The notes under the pieces are model-generated. The model was not told the origin of the DNA. It worked only from the letters and a program-made list of their open reading frames with translations, and did no database searches. Shown here piece after piece: positions 34,242 to 41,779 of a stretch of 64,000 nt of DNA. Numbering within the stretch: position 1 is the first letter of the stretch; every line of letters starts with the position of its first letter. Source of the DNA: Actinacidiphila acididurans (lineage in GTDB: Bacteria > Actinomycetota > Actinomycetes > Streptomycetales > Streptomycetaceae); the NCBI RefSeq assembly GCF_016918855.1, contig NZ_JADKYB010000005.1, positions 248,001 through 312,000 of the forward strand, written 5' to 3'. A program made the translations under genes and the position numbers.

Positions 34242-35498
34242 TCAGTCGGAGCGGCGGCGGCCCGGTCGCAATTCGGTGCACCAGCCGAGCAGGGCCAGTA
34301 CGGGAAGAGCGGCGCCGAGGACGGTGGCCGCGGTCCAGCCGCCGGCGTGGAAGGCGAAGGAACCGGCCTGCGAGCCGATGGCGCCGCCGACGAAGAAGGT
34401 GGCCATGAAGGCGCTGTTGAGCCGGGCCCGGGCGGTGTTGTCGAGCCGGTAGACGACCTGCTGGCCCAGCACGAGGGTGGTCTGCACGGCCATGTCGAGC
34501 AGCACTGCCGCGGCGCCGAGCACGATCACGCTGTGCCGCCCGAGCCCGGCGAGGAGCATGGCCCCCGCGGCCACGGCGAACGCGACTGCCGTCATGGGCC
34601 GCACCATTCCCCGGTCGGCCCAGCGCCCGGCGAACGGCGCGACGAGCGCGCCCCCGGCTCCGGCCAGCGCGAACAGGCCCACCTGCCACTGGGCGTAGTC
34701 GAAGGGGGCACTGGTCAGCACGAAGGAGATGGTGGTCCAGAAGACGGAGAAGGTTCCGAACATCGCCGCCTGGTAGAGCGCGCGGCGCCGCAGCGCCGGG
34801 TGCACCTTCATCATGCGCACCGTCGAGCGCAGCAGCCCGCCGTAAGTGAGTCCCGCCTGCGCTCCGCCCGGGGCCCGGCTGGGCAGCGCCGAGCGCAGCA
34901 CCAGGGTGAGAACGGTCATCAGGACGGCGGAAGTCAGGTAGACCACCCGCCAACTGGTCACGTTCGCCAGCATGCTGCCGAAGGTGCGGGACAGCAGTAT
35001 CCCGGCGAGCAGCCCGCTCATCACCTGTCCGACGACCCGGCCGCGGCTCTCGTCGGGCGCGAGATCGGCGGCGAAGGGCACGAGGATCTGCGTGACCACC
35101 AAGGTGGTGCCCGACACCAGGGACGCGACCAGCAGTACGGGAAATCCCGGTGCCAGGCCGGACAGCACCAGGGCGGCGATGGTGATGGTGAGCAGGACGG
35201 TGGCCAGTCGGCGTTTCTCGATGACGTCGCCGAGCGGGACGAGCAGCAACAGGCCGAGCGCGTACCCGATCTGCGTGGCGGTGACCAGACTGCCCGCGGT
35301 GACCGACGAGATGCCGAAGTCGTGCCGCAACTCGCTGAGCAGCGGCTGCGCGTAATAGAGGTTGGCGACGGTGAGACCGCAGGAGACCGCGAGCAGCACG
35401 ATCAGCCTGCGGGGCGGGCCGGCCGGAGCGGTCCCTGTCCCTTCTCCCTCTGCGGACCGGGCGGTGGCCGAACGTGAGAGATCGGCAGGTCGGGACAT
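34242..35498 (-). CDS. MFS transporter, drug/sugar efflux type
   Basis: A 418-residue membrane protein with 12 predicted helices. VANLYYAQPLLSELRHDFG at the first helix is a hallmark of the YgaY/NepI-like MFS efflux group. The loop between helices 2 and 3 reads LGDVIEKRR, and FGSMLANVTSWRVVYL marks helix 5. It most likely exports a small hydrophobic or nucleoside-like compound. The ATG at 35498 has a GAGAAAGGCACC purine-containing leader. It is divergent from a CGNR zinc-finger protein; a palindrome lies in the 103-base gap, so the CGNR protein is the likely regulator of this pump. Confidence 0.88.
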   Translation of the reverse strand: MSRPADLSRSATARSAEGEGTGTAPAGPPRRLIVLLAVSCGLTVANLYYAQPLLSELRHDFGISSVTAGSLVTATQIGYALGLLLLVPLGDVIEKRRLATVLLTITIAALVLSGLAPGFPVLLVASLVSGTTLVVTQILVPFAADLAPDESRGRVVGQVMSGLLAGILLSRTFGSMLANVTSWRVVYLTSAVLMTVLTLVLRSALPSRAPGGAQAGLTYGGLLRSTVRMMKVHPALRRRALYQAAMFGTFSVFWTTISFVLTSAPFDYAQWQVGLFALAGAGGALVAPFAGRWADRGMVRPMTAVAFAVAAGAMLLAGLGRHSVIVLGAAAVLLDMAVQTTLVLGQQVVYRLDNTARARLNSAFMATFFVGGAIGSQAGSFAFHAGGWTAATVLGAALPVLALLGWCTELRPGRRRSD

Positions 35499-35539
35499 CG
35501 GTGCCTTTCTCCGGGAGCGGTGGATCCGGGCACATTCCG

Positions 35540-35558
35540 GAACCGGTTTGACCGGTTC
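35540..35558. promoter_or_regulatory. Candidate operator between MFS pump and CGNR regulator
   Basis: GAACCGG (35540-35546) and CCGGTTC (35552-35558) form a perfect inverted repeat with a 5-base A/T-rich spacer (TTTGA). A further half-site, CGGTTCC, lies at 35578-35584. It sits centrally in the divergent promoter region and is well placed for autoregulation and control of the pump. Confidence 0.55.
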
Positions 35559-35601
35559 TCAAAGGTATCAGTCGTAACGGTTCCCCAGTACTCTGACCTC
35601 C

Positions 35602-36198
35602 ATGAACGCCACTGTGAGCGCTGGCACAGTGCCGGTGCGATTCCGCCAGGGAGCAGGGCGGCTGTGCCTCGACTTCGTCCGCACACTGCGGTATCGGGGT
35701 ACGCCGGAGGTCACCGAGGAGCTGACCGGCCCCGAGGCGCTGGTGGCGTGGGTCACTCAGTGCGGCCCCTTCGACGGCACCCTTCGCGTACCGCTTCCCG
35801 TGCAGTCCGAGGTCGACGAGGCGAAGGCATTGCGGGAGGCGGTCCACGCCCTGCTCATGGCTTCACTCGGTGATGGCGGGCCGGCCGCCGTGGGCGCTTC
35901 GGCGCGCAACCGGCTCAACCGCGCCGCCGCCGCTGCCGTACCCACACCCCGGCTCGCTCCGTCCGGCGAGCTGCGCTGGCTGGCCGACGACCCCGTACCG
36001 GCCACGCTCTCCCTCGTCGCCCGCGACGCGCTGGAACTGGCCGCCTCGCCCGCCCTGCTGGCCCGCGTCCACGCCTGCGCCTCGCCGGCCTGCGGCGCGC
36101 TCTTCCTCGACCACTCCCGGCCCGGCACCCGGCGCTGGTGCTCAATGGACATCTGCGGCAATCAGGCGAAGAGGGCGGGGCTGCGCGCCCGGGCATGA
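35602..36198 (+). CDS. CGNR zinc-finger (ABATE-domain) putative regulator
   Basis: A 198-residue protein. The N-terminal ABATE domain (about 15-140) starts GAGRLCLDFVRTLRYRG, and the C-terminal CGNR motif holds CASPACGALFLDHS and RRWCSMDICGNQAKRAG. Its four cysteines (CxxxxC and CxxxxC) should bind zinc. These proteins are thought to be stress-related DNA-binding regulators; function has rarely been tested. The ATG at 35602 follows TCTGACCTCC, with no strong ribosome binding site. It is divergent from an MFS efflux gene over a palindrome. Confidence 0.9.
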   Translation: MNATVSAGTVPVRFRQGAGRLCLDFVRTLRYRGTPEVTEELTGPEALVAWVTQCGPFDGTLRVPLPVQSEVDEAKALREAVHALLMASLGDGGPAAVGASARNRLNRAAAAAVPTPRLAPSGELRWLADDPVPATLSLVARDALELAASPALLARVHACASPACGALFLDHSRPGTRRWCSMDICGNQAKRAGLRARA

Positions 36199-36284
36199 GC
36201 CGCGCGCAGCGGGCACTCCGGCCCGTGTCCGCGGGGTCGCCGGGCCGCTGGGCCGCTGGGCGGCGGATTACGGCCGTGCAGTGG

Positions 36285-36785
36285 TCAACTGCTCGGGAGT
36301 CCAGTGCGGGTGAAGGTGTCGGTGATGCCTCCGTTCCACTCCACGGTGAGGGTCTTGCCGTCCGAGGCCAGGACGCCGTGTCCGACCGTGCGGTCCTTGT
36401 TGCCGTCCATACAGGTCAGGGTGATGCCGACACCGTCGTTGTCGGTGTAGCCGCCGCCGCACAGGGAGGTGGTGGTCAGAGCGGCCTTGCCCTTGCCCAG
36501 CACGAGTTGCACCTTGGTGGCGCCGTGCATGGCCAGCCACACTCCGGCGACGCCCTGGCTGCTCGCGGTGTCGCTCGGGGGCGGGGTCGAGGAGGGCGTG
36601 GTCGGCGCCGTCCCGCTCGGTGAAGATGTTGTTTTCGGCTGTGTGGTGGACGAGGTGGCGCTCTGCGTCGGCTGCGTCTTCGCCTGGTCTCCGCTGTCGC
36701 TGCTGCATCCGCTGAGCGCCAGCGCACACGCGGCAGCCATAGCGGCCAGTCCTGCTCCCATGAAAGTCCGACTACGCCAAGGCAC
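36285..36785 (-). CDS. Small secreted lipoprotein
   Basis: A 166-residue lipoprotein of unknown function. The signal sequence ends in ALALSGC, a good lipobox. A 45-residue Ser/Thr/Pro linker follows, then a small beta-rich domain with GVAGVWLAMHGATKVQLVLGKG and a Cys pair (LCGGG, LTCMDG) that could form a disulfide. It ends in LTVEWNGGITDTFTRTG. The GTG at 36785 is preferred because GGGGGAG lies six bases upstream; an in-frame ATG seven codons earlier overlaps that site. It is downstream of the alpha/beta hydrolase on the same strand with a 140-base gap. Confidence 0.8.
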   Translation of the reverse strand: MPWRSRTFMGAGLAAMAAACALALSGCSSDSGDQAKTQPTQSATSSTTQPKTTSSPSGTAPTTPSSTPPPSDTASSQGVAGVWLAMHGATKVQLVLGKGKAALTTTSLCGGGYTDNDGVGITLTCMDGNKDRTVGHGVLASDGKTLTVEWNGGITDTFTRTGLPSS

Positions 36786-36925
36786 CTGTACTCCCCCATG
36801 TCGCATGTGGAACCAGCCGACCGCAAGCTACCAGCCGGTCAGCCGCCCGCGCCCCGCCTGATTCGCCTTGCGGCGCACCTGTCGCAGGACCGTGACGCCC
36901 GGGCCCGCGCGCCGGGCGGCACCGC

Positions 36926-37927
36926 CTACATCCCGGGCCCGGTGGTCGCCGCCGAGCCGGTGCCCAGCCGCTCCGGCAGCGCCTCCCGCAGGAACTCCTC
37001 GACCGTCCCGTACCACGCCTCCGGCTGGTCCCAGGGCACCAGATGGCCGGCGTCGGGGATCTCCGCGTAACGGCCGCCGGGCAGGACGCGGACCATCTCC
37101 TGGGCCTCGGCCCGGCCCAGTTCGCCGTCGGGGCCGCGTACCACCAGGGCGGGGCAGCGCACCTGTGCCAACTCGTCCCAGTGCGCGTCGCGTATCCACA
37201 GCTCCCGCGAGCGCAGCAGCTGCCCGGGGGCGGCGCGCGGGCGCCAGCCGTCCTCCCCCTCGGCCATGATCTCGGCGTAGAAGTCGCCGCGCCCCGGGCC
37301 GGGCGGGTCGGCCCAGGGGTCCTCCGCGCCGAACCAGTGGCGCACGTCCCCGAGGGTGGCGAAGGGCAGCGGCCAGGACCGCAGCCAGTCCTCCCACCGC
37401 CGCTGGTCGGTCTCGCCCAGGGCCGAGGCCCGCATGTCGCAGATGACGACGGCCGCGACCAGGTCCGGGCGGCGCGCGGCGACCTGCCAGGCGGTGAGAG
37501 CGCCTGTGGAGTGGCCGATCAGCGTGACGGGGGCCAAGCCGAGTTGTTCGACCGCGGCGATGGCGTCCGCCGCGTACGCGTCCGGGCCGCACGGTGCCCC
37601 CGGACGACGGCTGTGGCCGTGGCCGCGCTGGTCCAGGGCGATCGCGCGGTACCGCGGGGCAAGGCGCCGTACCGTCGCCGCCCAGTGCGAGGCGCGGCCC
37701 AGCAGTCCGTGGAGCAGCAACGCGCCGGGGCGCCGGCCGCCCGGCGTGCCCGCGGCCGGGTCCCACTGTCCGGCCCGCCCGGTCGCCTCCGCACCCGCTT
37801 CCGTTCGGCACCCCGTCCGTCCCGCCGGGTCCGCGCCGGGCCGGGCCCCGTACCCGTGCTCGGCCGCATAGTCCCAGGCCACGAGCGGGATGCCGTCCGC
37901 GCCCGTGAGCTCGTACCGCCGGATCAT
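36926..37927 (-). CDS. Alpha/beta hydrolase
   Basis: The 333-residue cytoplasmic enzyme has the alpha/beta hydrolase fold. ALLLHGLLGRASHW carries the oxyanion region, YRAIALDQRGHGHSRRP the strand-4 loop, and GHSTGALTAW the nucleophile elbow with Ser. GRYAEIPDAGHLVPWDQPEAW holds the catalytic His, and LVVRGPDGELG a probable acid region. An insertion of about 45 residues rich in Gly, Arg and Ala after the first strands is unusual. The ATG at 37927 has AAGGAGGTG upstream, a strong site. The substrate is unknown. Repeated TCGAAC words lie in its promoter region. Confidence 0.9.
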   Translation of the reverse strand: MIRRYELTGADGIPLVAWDYAAEHGYGARPGADPAGRTGCRTEAGAEATGRAGQWDPAAGTPGGRRPGALLLHGLLGRASHWAATVRRLAPRYRAIALDQRGHGHSRRPGAPCGPDAYAADAIAAVEQLGLAPVTLIGHSTGALTAWQVAARRPDLVAAVVICDMRASALGETDQRRWEDWLRSWPLPFATLGDVRHWFGAEDPWADPPGPGRGDFYAEIMAEGEDGWRPRAAPGQLLRSRELWIRDAHWDELAQVRCPALVVRGPDGELGRAEAQEMVRVLPGGRYAEIPDAGHLVPWDQPEAWYGTVEEFLREALPERLGTGSAATTGPGM

Positions 37928-38382
37928 CTGCCACACCTCCTTCCGATGTCGTTCCGGGAGCCACGCTATCGAACTTTTATTCGAACAAGCGGGCGGCGCG
38001 ACCAACACCGCTCGTTCGAGTGACGGCGCTCAAGGATTGGCGGCCGGGACCGAGGGGAGGACTTGAGCGGGACGCGGCGCGATGGGGAAGCGGGTCGCGG
38101 GAGGCACTCGGGAAGCTCGGGGTCCCGGGTCCTTCACGGGGGACCACCGGGGAGGGCAGGGAGGGATGGGCCCCGGCGCCGCGGACACGGCGTCGGGGCT
38201 CCCCGGATCAGGCAGGACGATTGGCGTCAGGGCGGGTCGCGGCAGAAAGGGATCGGAGCAGGTCGCCGAGCCGGGGCGCCATGGCCACGCGGTCCCGGGC
38301 CTCGGCGCGGCATGGATCCGGCCGGCCCGGGACGGGCTCGGGCCGGCGGGTCACAAGGGCTGAAAAACGGGCGGGCGACCGG
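37928..38382. promoter_or_regulatory. Intergenic region with TCGAAC repeats upstream of the hydrolase gene
   Basis: These 455 bases separate the hydrolase start from the 3' end of dmdR1. TCGAAC occurs at 37969-37974 and 37981-37986 (12 bp apart) and inverted as GTTCGA at 38014-38019; the outer pair extends to an 11-base imperfect inverted repeat (37981-37991 with 38009-38019). The remainder (38030-38380) is GC-rich with no supported gene or RNA. Confidence 0.45.
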
Positions 38383-39075
38383 TCAGCGCTTGGCCACGAA
38401 CACGTGCGAGGCGATGTCGGCGTCCAGCTCGGCGGCCTCGCCGCCGCTGCCGACGAGCACCCCGCCGGGCGCGTCGGTGACGCTCACCACGGCGCCGGGC
38501 TGCACACCGGCCCGCCGCAGGGTGTACATCACCTGGGCGTCGGTCTGGATCGGCTCGCCGATGCGGCGCACCACCACGCTCGCACCGGCCGGGCCGGGCT
38601 GCAGCTCGGTAAGGCTGACCATGCCCTCCTCCAGGAACGGATCGGGCTCGCCCTTCTGCCCCAGCTCCTCCAGGCCCGGGATCGGGTTGCCGTACGGCGA
38701 CTCGGTGGGGTGCCGCAGCAGCTCCAGCACGCGCCGCTCCACCGCCTCGCTCATCACGTGCTCCCAGCGGCAGGCCTCGGCGTGCACCTGCTCCCACTCC
38801 AGGCCGATCACGTCGACCAGCAGGCACTCGGCGATGCGGTGCTTGCGCATCACGCGGGTGGCGGTGCGCCGGCCCTCGTCGGTCAGCTCCAGATGACGGT
38901 CGTCCGCGACGTGCAGCAGCCCGTCGCGCTCCATCCGCGCCACTGTCTGGGAGACCGTCGGGCCGCTCTGGTCGAGCCGCTCGGCGATTCGGGCGCGCAT
39001 GGGGACCACACCCTCCTCCTCCAGCTCCAGGATGGTGCGGAGATACATCTCCGTCGTGTCGATCAGTCCGGACAT
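38383..39075 (-). CDS. dmdR1: Iron-dependent repressor of the DtxR family
   Basis: The 230-residue DtxR-type regulator binds DNA with Fe(II) to repress siderophore and iron-uptake genes. Metal ligands match the corynebacterial numbering exactly: Met10, Cys102, Glu105 and His106 for the primary site, and His79, Glu83 and His98 for the ancillary site. The N-terminal winged helix (about 5-65) includes RIAERLDQSGPTVSQTVARM, and the SH3-like C-terminal domain is present. The length equals that recalled for S. coelicolor DmdR1. The ATG at 39075 was chosen because the domain starts MSGLIDTTEM; the longer open frame adds nothing. It is divergent from the SIS gene. A long open frame runs antisense through it, as in the described adm gene. 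Confidence 0.93.
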   Translation of the reverse strand: MSGLIDTTEMYLRTILELEEEGVVPMRARIAERLDQSGPTVSQTVARMERDGLLHVADDRHLELTDEGRRTATRVMRKHRIAECLLVDVIGLEWEQVHAEACRWEHVMSEAVERRVLELLRHPTESPYGNPIPGLEELGQKGEPDPFLEEGMVSLTELQPGPAGASVVVRRIGEPIQTDAQVMYTLRRAGVQPGAVVSVTDAPGGVLVGSGGEAAELDADIASHVFVAKR

Positions 39076-39155
39076 GCGCGCCCCTCGTGTACTCGTGCGT
39101 GGCCCTGTGTCAATTCTGACGCATGCCGCCGACAAAGGGCCCCGGCACGGGAAGT

Positions 39156-39175
39156 CCGGACCTTGGCCGGACCTT
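39156..39175. promoter_or_regulatory. Tandem 11-bp repeat between dmdR1 and SIS gene
   Basis: CCGGACCTT occurs at 39156-39164 and again at 39167-39175, an exact repeat with an 11-bp period, also forming an inverted GTCCGG/CCGGAC pair. TTGACA follows at 39178-39183, a consensus -35 for the plus strand. The site does not resemble the usual iron box. Confidence 0.4.
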
Positions 39176-39214
39176 TCTTGACATCGGCCGGGACCGGGCA
39201 GCACGGTGATCGCC

Positions 39215-40003
39215 ATGATTGAGCCCGCCGCCGGCACCTGGGATTCCCCGGCACCCGGAGATCTCGCCGACCGGTATTTCGACGCCGCAATAGCCCTGCT
39301 CAACCGGCTGCGCGACGAGGAGGGCGCCGGCGTCGAGGCCGCGGCGACCGCCGTCGCGGACGCCCTCGCGGGCGGCGGCCGGATCTTCGCCTTCGGCGCC
39401 GGCCACTCCGCGCTGCCCGCCCAGGACGTGGTCTACCGGGCGGGCGGCCTGGCGCCGGTCAACCTGTTGCCGGTGCCCGGCGCGGTCGGCGTCGATGTGG
39501 TCCCCGCCACTTTGGGCAGCGCCCTGGAGCGGGTCGAGGGCCTGGCCACCGCGGTGCTGGACACCAGCCCGGTGCAGCGCGGCGACGTCCTGTTCGTGAT
39601 CTCCCTGTCCGGCCGCAACGTCCTGCCGGTGGAAATGGCCCGGCACGCCCGCGCGCTCGGCCTGACGGTGATCGCCGTGACCTCTGTCGCGTACGCCGCG
39701 GAAACCAGCTCTCGGCATCCGTCCGGGACGTTCCTGAAGGACAACTGCGACATCCTGCTGGACTCCAAGATCCCGGTCGGCGACGCGGAACTGTCCGACC
39801 CGCGCATCCCTGCGCCCTTCGGCCCCGCCTCCACGGTGGTGACCAGCGCCCTGATGCAGGCGGTCATGGCGACCGCGGCCACCGATCTCGCGACCCGCGG
39901 CATCACCCCGCCGATGATCCGCTCCGGCAACGTGGATGGCGGCCTGGAGTGGAACGCGGCGGTCTTCGAGGAGTACCGGGACCGGATCTTCTTCCGCCGC
40001 TGA
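39215..40003 (+). CDS. SIS-domain sugar-phosphate-binding protein
   Basis: A 262-residue SIS-fold protein: GGGRIFAFGAGHSALPAQDVVYRAGG in the first strand and loop, VLFVISLSGRNVLPVEMARHARALGL for the phosphosugar-binding Ser loop, and ITPPMIRSGNVDGG near the end. It resembles N-acetylmuramic or glucosamine phosphate-binding proteins and could act in aminosugar metabolism or sense a sugar phosphate. ATG 39215 is used; a GTG three codons upstream is possible. It is divergent from dmdR1 across a 139-base region with repeated elements. There is no neighbouring sugar transport or kinase gene. Confidence 0.9.
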   Translation: MIEPAAGTWDSPAPGDLADRYFDAAIALLNRLRDEEGAGVEAAATAVADALAGGGRIFAFGAGHSALPAQDVVYRAGGLAPVNLLPVPGAVGVDVVPATLGSALERVEGLATAVLDTSPVQRGDVLFVISLSGRNVLPVEMARHARALGLTVIAVTSVAYAAETSSRHPSGTFLKDNCDILLDSKIPVGDAELSDPRIPAPFGPASTVVTSALMQAVMATAATDLATRGITPPMIRSGNVDGGLEWNAAVFEEYRDRIFFRR

Positions 40004-40069
40004 GCGGCGGCGCCGATCCCGTCACCCGGGTCGCCGTTTTCCAGCACCAGGTGACGTCCCGGGCGTCCC

Positions 40070-41413
40070 TCAGCGGCGGCCGGCCAGCCCGGCCAGGTCC
40101 AGGGCCGAGGCGACCCGGGCGGCGACGTCCTCGGCGTAGGCGACGTCTGCCCGGTCGAACAGCGCTCGCCCGGAGCCGCGCAGGAAGGTCAGCGCCCCGA
40201 CCGTACGGCCACGACTGCGTAAAACCGTCGCCAGTCCATGGACGGTGCCGGCCGGCCACCGGCGGTCCGCCGCCCACGCGTCGACAAGGGCCTGCGCCGG
40301 AGCCTCCTGCCCGCGCTGGGCGCCGAGGCTGGTGCGTACGGTGCCGAGCCGCTCCACGGCCTGCAGCACGGGGTGCGCGGGCGTGTACCCGACCGGTATG
40401 CCGCCGCCGGCCACCGGCTCGCAGGGGCCCGGCTCGCCCTCGGGAGTGGCCGCGATCCGGACCATGCGCCCGGTGGCGTCGGCCAGGTCGAGCAGAGCGT
40501 GGTCGGCGAATCCGGCGAGGGCGAAATCCAGATGGAGGGCCGCGGCCTCGAGACCGTCCTCGCACTCGGCGGCGGCCCGGTCGGCGCGGTGGAGCTGCTG
40601 GTAGCGGAAACGGATACGGGCGCCGTCCTTTTCCGCCGCCTTCTGCCGCGTGACGTCCCAGAAGAGCCAGCCCACGCCGAGCGGCGCCGGCTCGTCGCCC
40701 AGCGGCGAGCCGAGCCGTACGAAGCCGCTGCGCCAGCAGTGCCGCGCCCCGGTGTCCTCGCCGCGCAGGCTCACCCACAGTTCGGCGATGGCCGGCGGCG
40801 CGCCCTCGGCGAGCACGTGCTGCAGGGCGCCCTCCACTTCCTCCGCGCCCTCGGCGAGCACTTCGCCGAGGGGGCGGCCCAGCAGTGCCTCGCGACCGGC
40901 CCGCAGCATTCGCGCCGCCTGGGCGTTGACCTGTGCCGGGCGCAGGTCGGCGTCGATCAGCACCACGCCCCAGGAGGCGTCGGCGAACAGCGACTCGCTC
41001 AGCGCGATGGAGCGCTCCAGGTCGATCTGTGCGTGCACCTCGGAGAACGCGCAGTAGACGCCGGCCGGCAGGCCGTCGGCGCCCGCCACTGCCGCGGCCT
41101 GGACGCGGACCAGGACCCGGCGGCCGTCCTTGGTCAGCAGGGCGAACTCGTGCACATGGCGCCCGGGCGCCTCCATGGTGGCGAGCAACCGCTCCTCGGC
41201 CTCCTTGGCGTCGGCGGAACGCGCCGCCCACCCCGCGAAGCCCTGGCGTCCGATCGCCTCCGCAGCACTCCAGCCCAGGATCCGCCCGGCCTCGGCGTTC
41301 CAGTGCGTCACGACGCCGTCACGGTCGAGGGCGCACAATCCCGCCTCCATGCCGTCCAGCAGCGCCGCCAGCAACTGCTCGTCACCCTTGGATTGCGCGT
41401 CGAAAGGCTGCAC
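40070..41413 (-). CDS. PAS-domain sensory protein without evident output domain
   Basis: The 447-residue cytoplasmic protein has two PAS domains: about 12-125 (LLDGMEAGLCALDRDGVVTHWNAEAGRILGW) and about 138-265 (LFADASWGVVLIDADLRPAQVNAQAARMLRAG ... WLFWDVTRQ). These lead into a C-terminal GAF-like region (about 280-440: ALLDLADATGRMVRIAATPEG and RRWPAGTVHGLATVLRSRGRTVGALTFLRG). Such PAS-GAF proteins in Streptomyces normally end in a PP2C phosphatase or histidine-kinase-like domain; here the protein stops after the GAF-like region. It could be a sensor that acts through a partner. ATG 41413 is the first start. A small structured transcript runs divergently from its upstream region. Confidence 0.82.
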   Translation of the reverse strand: MQPFDAQSKGDEQLLAALLDGMEAGLCALDRDGVVTHWNAEAGRILGWSAAEAIGRQGFAGWAARSADAKEAEERLLATMEAPGRHVHEFALLTKDGRRVLVRVQAAAVAGADGLPAGVYCAFSEVHAQIDLERSIALSESLFADASWGVVLIDADLRPAQVNAQAARMLRAGREALLGRPLGEVLAEGAEEVEGALQHVLAEGAPPAIAELWVSLRGEDTGARHCWRSGFVRLGSPLGDEPAPLGVGWLFWDVTRQKAAEKDGARIRFRYQQLHRADRAAAECEDGLEAAALHLDFALAGFADHALLDLADATGRMVRIAATPEGEPGPCEPVAGGGIPVGYTPAHPVLQAVERLGTVRTSLGAQRGQEAPAQALVDAWAADRRWPAGTVHGLATVLRSRGRTVGALTFLRGSGRALFDRADVAYAEDVAARVASALDLAGLAGRR

Positions 41414-41468
41414 GTCAGATCATTCAACCCTGATGTGCCGGGGGTCACACGAGATTTCCATAAATAGC

Positions 41469-41498
41469 TTGTCTCATTCCGGCATCCCTTCTTAGGGT
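41469..41498 (+). promoter_or_regulatory. Promoter for the short transcript
   Basis: TTGTCT (41469-41474) and TAGGGT (41493-41498), 18 bases apart, form a good vegetative-type promoter for Streptomyces. Transcription would begin near 41505, just before a ribosome binding site. Confidence 0.6.
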
Positions 41499-41530
41499 GG
41501 GCGGTACACAGAAGGGAGGTGGTTCGAAGC

Positions 41531-41569
41531 ATGAGTTGCACTCGGACACGTGAGGTGGCTGCGGGCTAG
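41531..41569 (+). CDS. 12-codon leader-peptide-like ORF (MSCTRTREVAAG)
   Basis: An ATG at 41531 preceded by AAGGGAGGTGG opens a frame of 12 codons (M-S-C-T-R-T-R-E-V-A-A-G) ending in TAG at 41567. The ribosome binding site is stronger than that of most genes nearby, which argues that it is translated. A terminator begins about 50 bases after the stop. Peptides like this usually work as leader peptides that set the fold of the RNA after them. But the next gene on this strand is citA, more than 1.2 kb away beyond pdxH, which reads the other way. It may therefore be a stand-alone small RNA with a micro-ORF. Its composition (one Cys, two Thr, two Arg) does not reveal an amino acid that is sensed. 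Confidence 0.55.
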   Translation: MSCTRTREVAAG

Positions 41570-41618
41570 CTCCGCGCACTCGGCGTGCGCGTAGCGCGCC
41601 AATCCCACGCAGTCACCC

Positions 41619-41702
41619 GACCCGCGGGCTCGTCGGACTTGTCCGGCCGGTGCTCGGAGCCACCCGGCTCCGAGGAGCAGCCCGCGGGTCGTTTTTTGTT
41701 TT
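41619..41702 (+). terminator. Branched intrinsic terminator with U tract
   Basis: A 12-bp outer stem (41619-41630 with 41679-41690) is perfect and encloses a perfect 9-bp hairpin (41653-41661 with 41666-41674). TTTTTTGTTTT follows directly after a G. A true U tract is rare in this genome and points to a defined transcript end on the plus strand. Confidence 0.85.
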
Positions 41703-41779
41703 CCGCGCCCTTGTGGCGGTTACGGCCGCCGGCACGTCCCGGGGCACCTGGACGTACCGGCCACCTGGACGTCGACCGA

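Larger units (their letters stand above)
41414..41779. other. Intergenic region carrying a short structured transcript
   Basis: A 366-base gap between the minus-strand PAS and pdxH genes. On the plus strand it holds a promoter-like pair, a 12-codon ORF with a ribosome binding site, and a branched intrinsic terminator with a U tract. These are listed separately. Confidence 0.7.

Noticed and set aside
38020..39222. Plus-strand frame antisense to dmdR1 as an annotated gene
   Set aside because: Kept only as a finding; sequence alone cannot separate an adm-like gene from GC-driven openness.
41531..41702. Reading the short transcript as a classic attenuator of a downstream biosynthetic operon
   Set aside because: There is no codirectional gene within 1.1 kb, and the peptide has no run of one amino acid.
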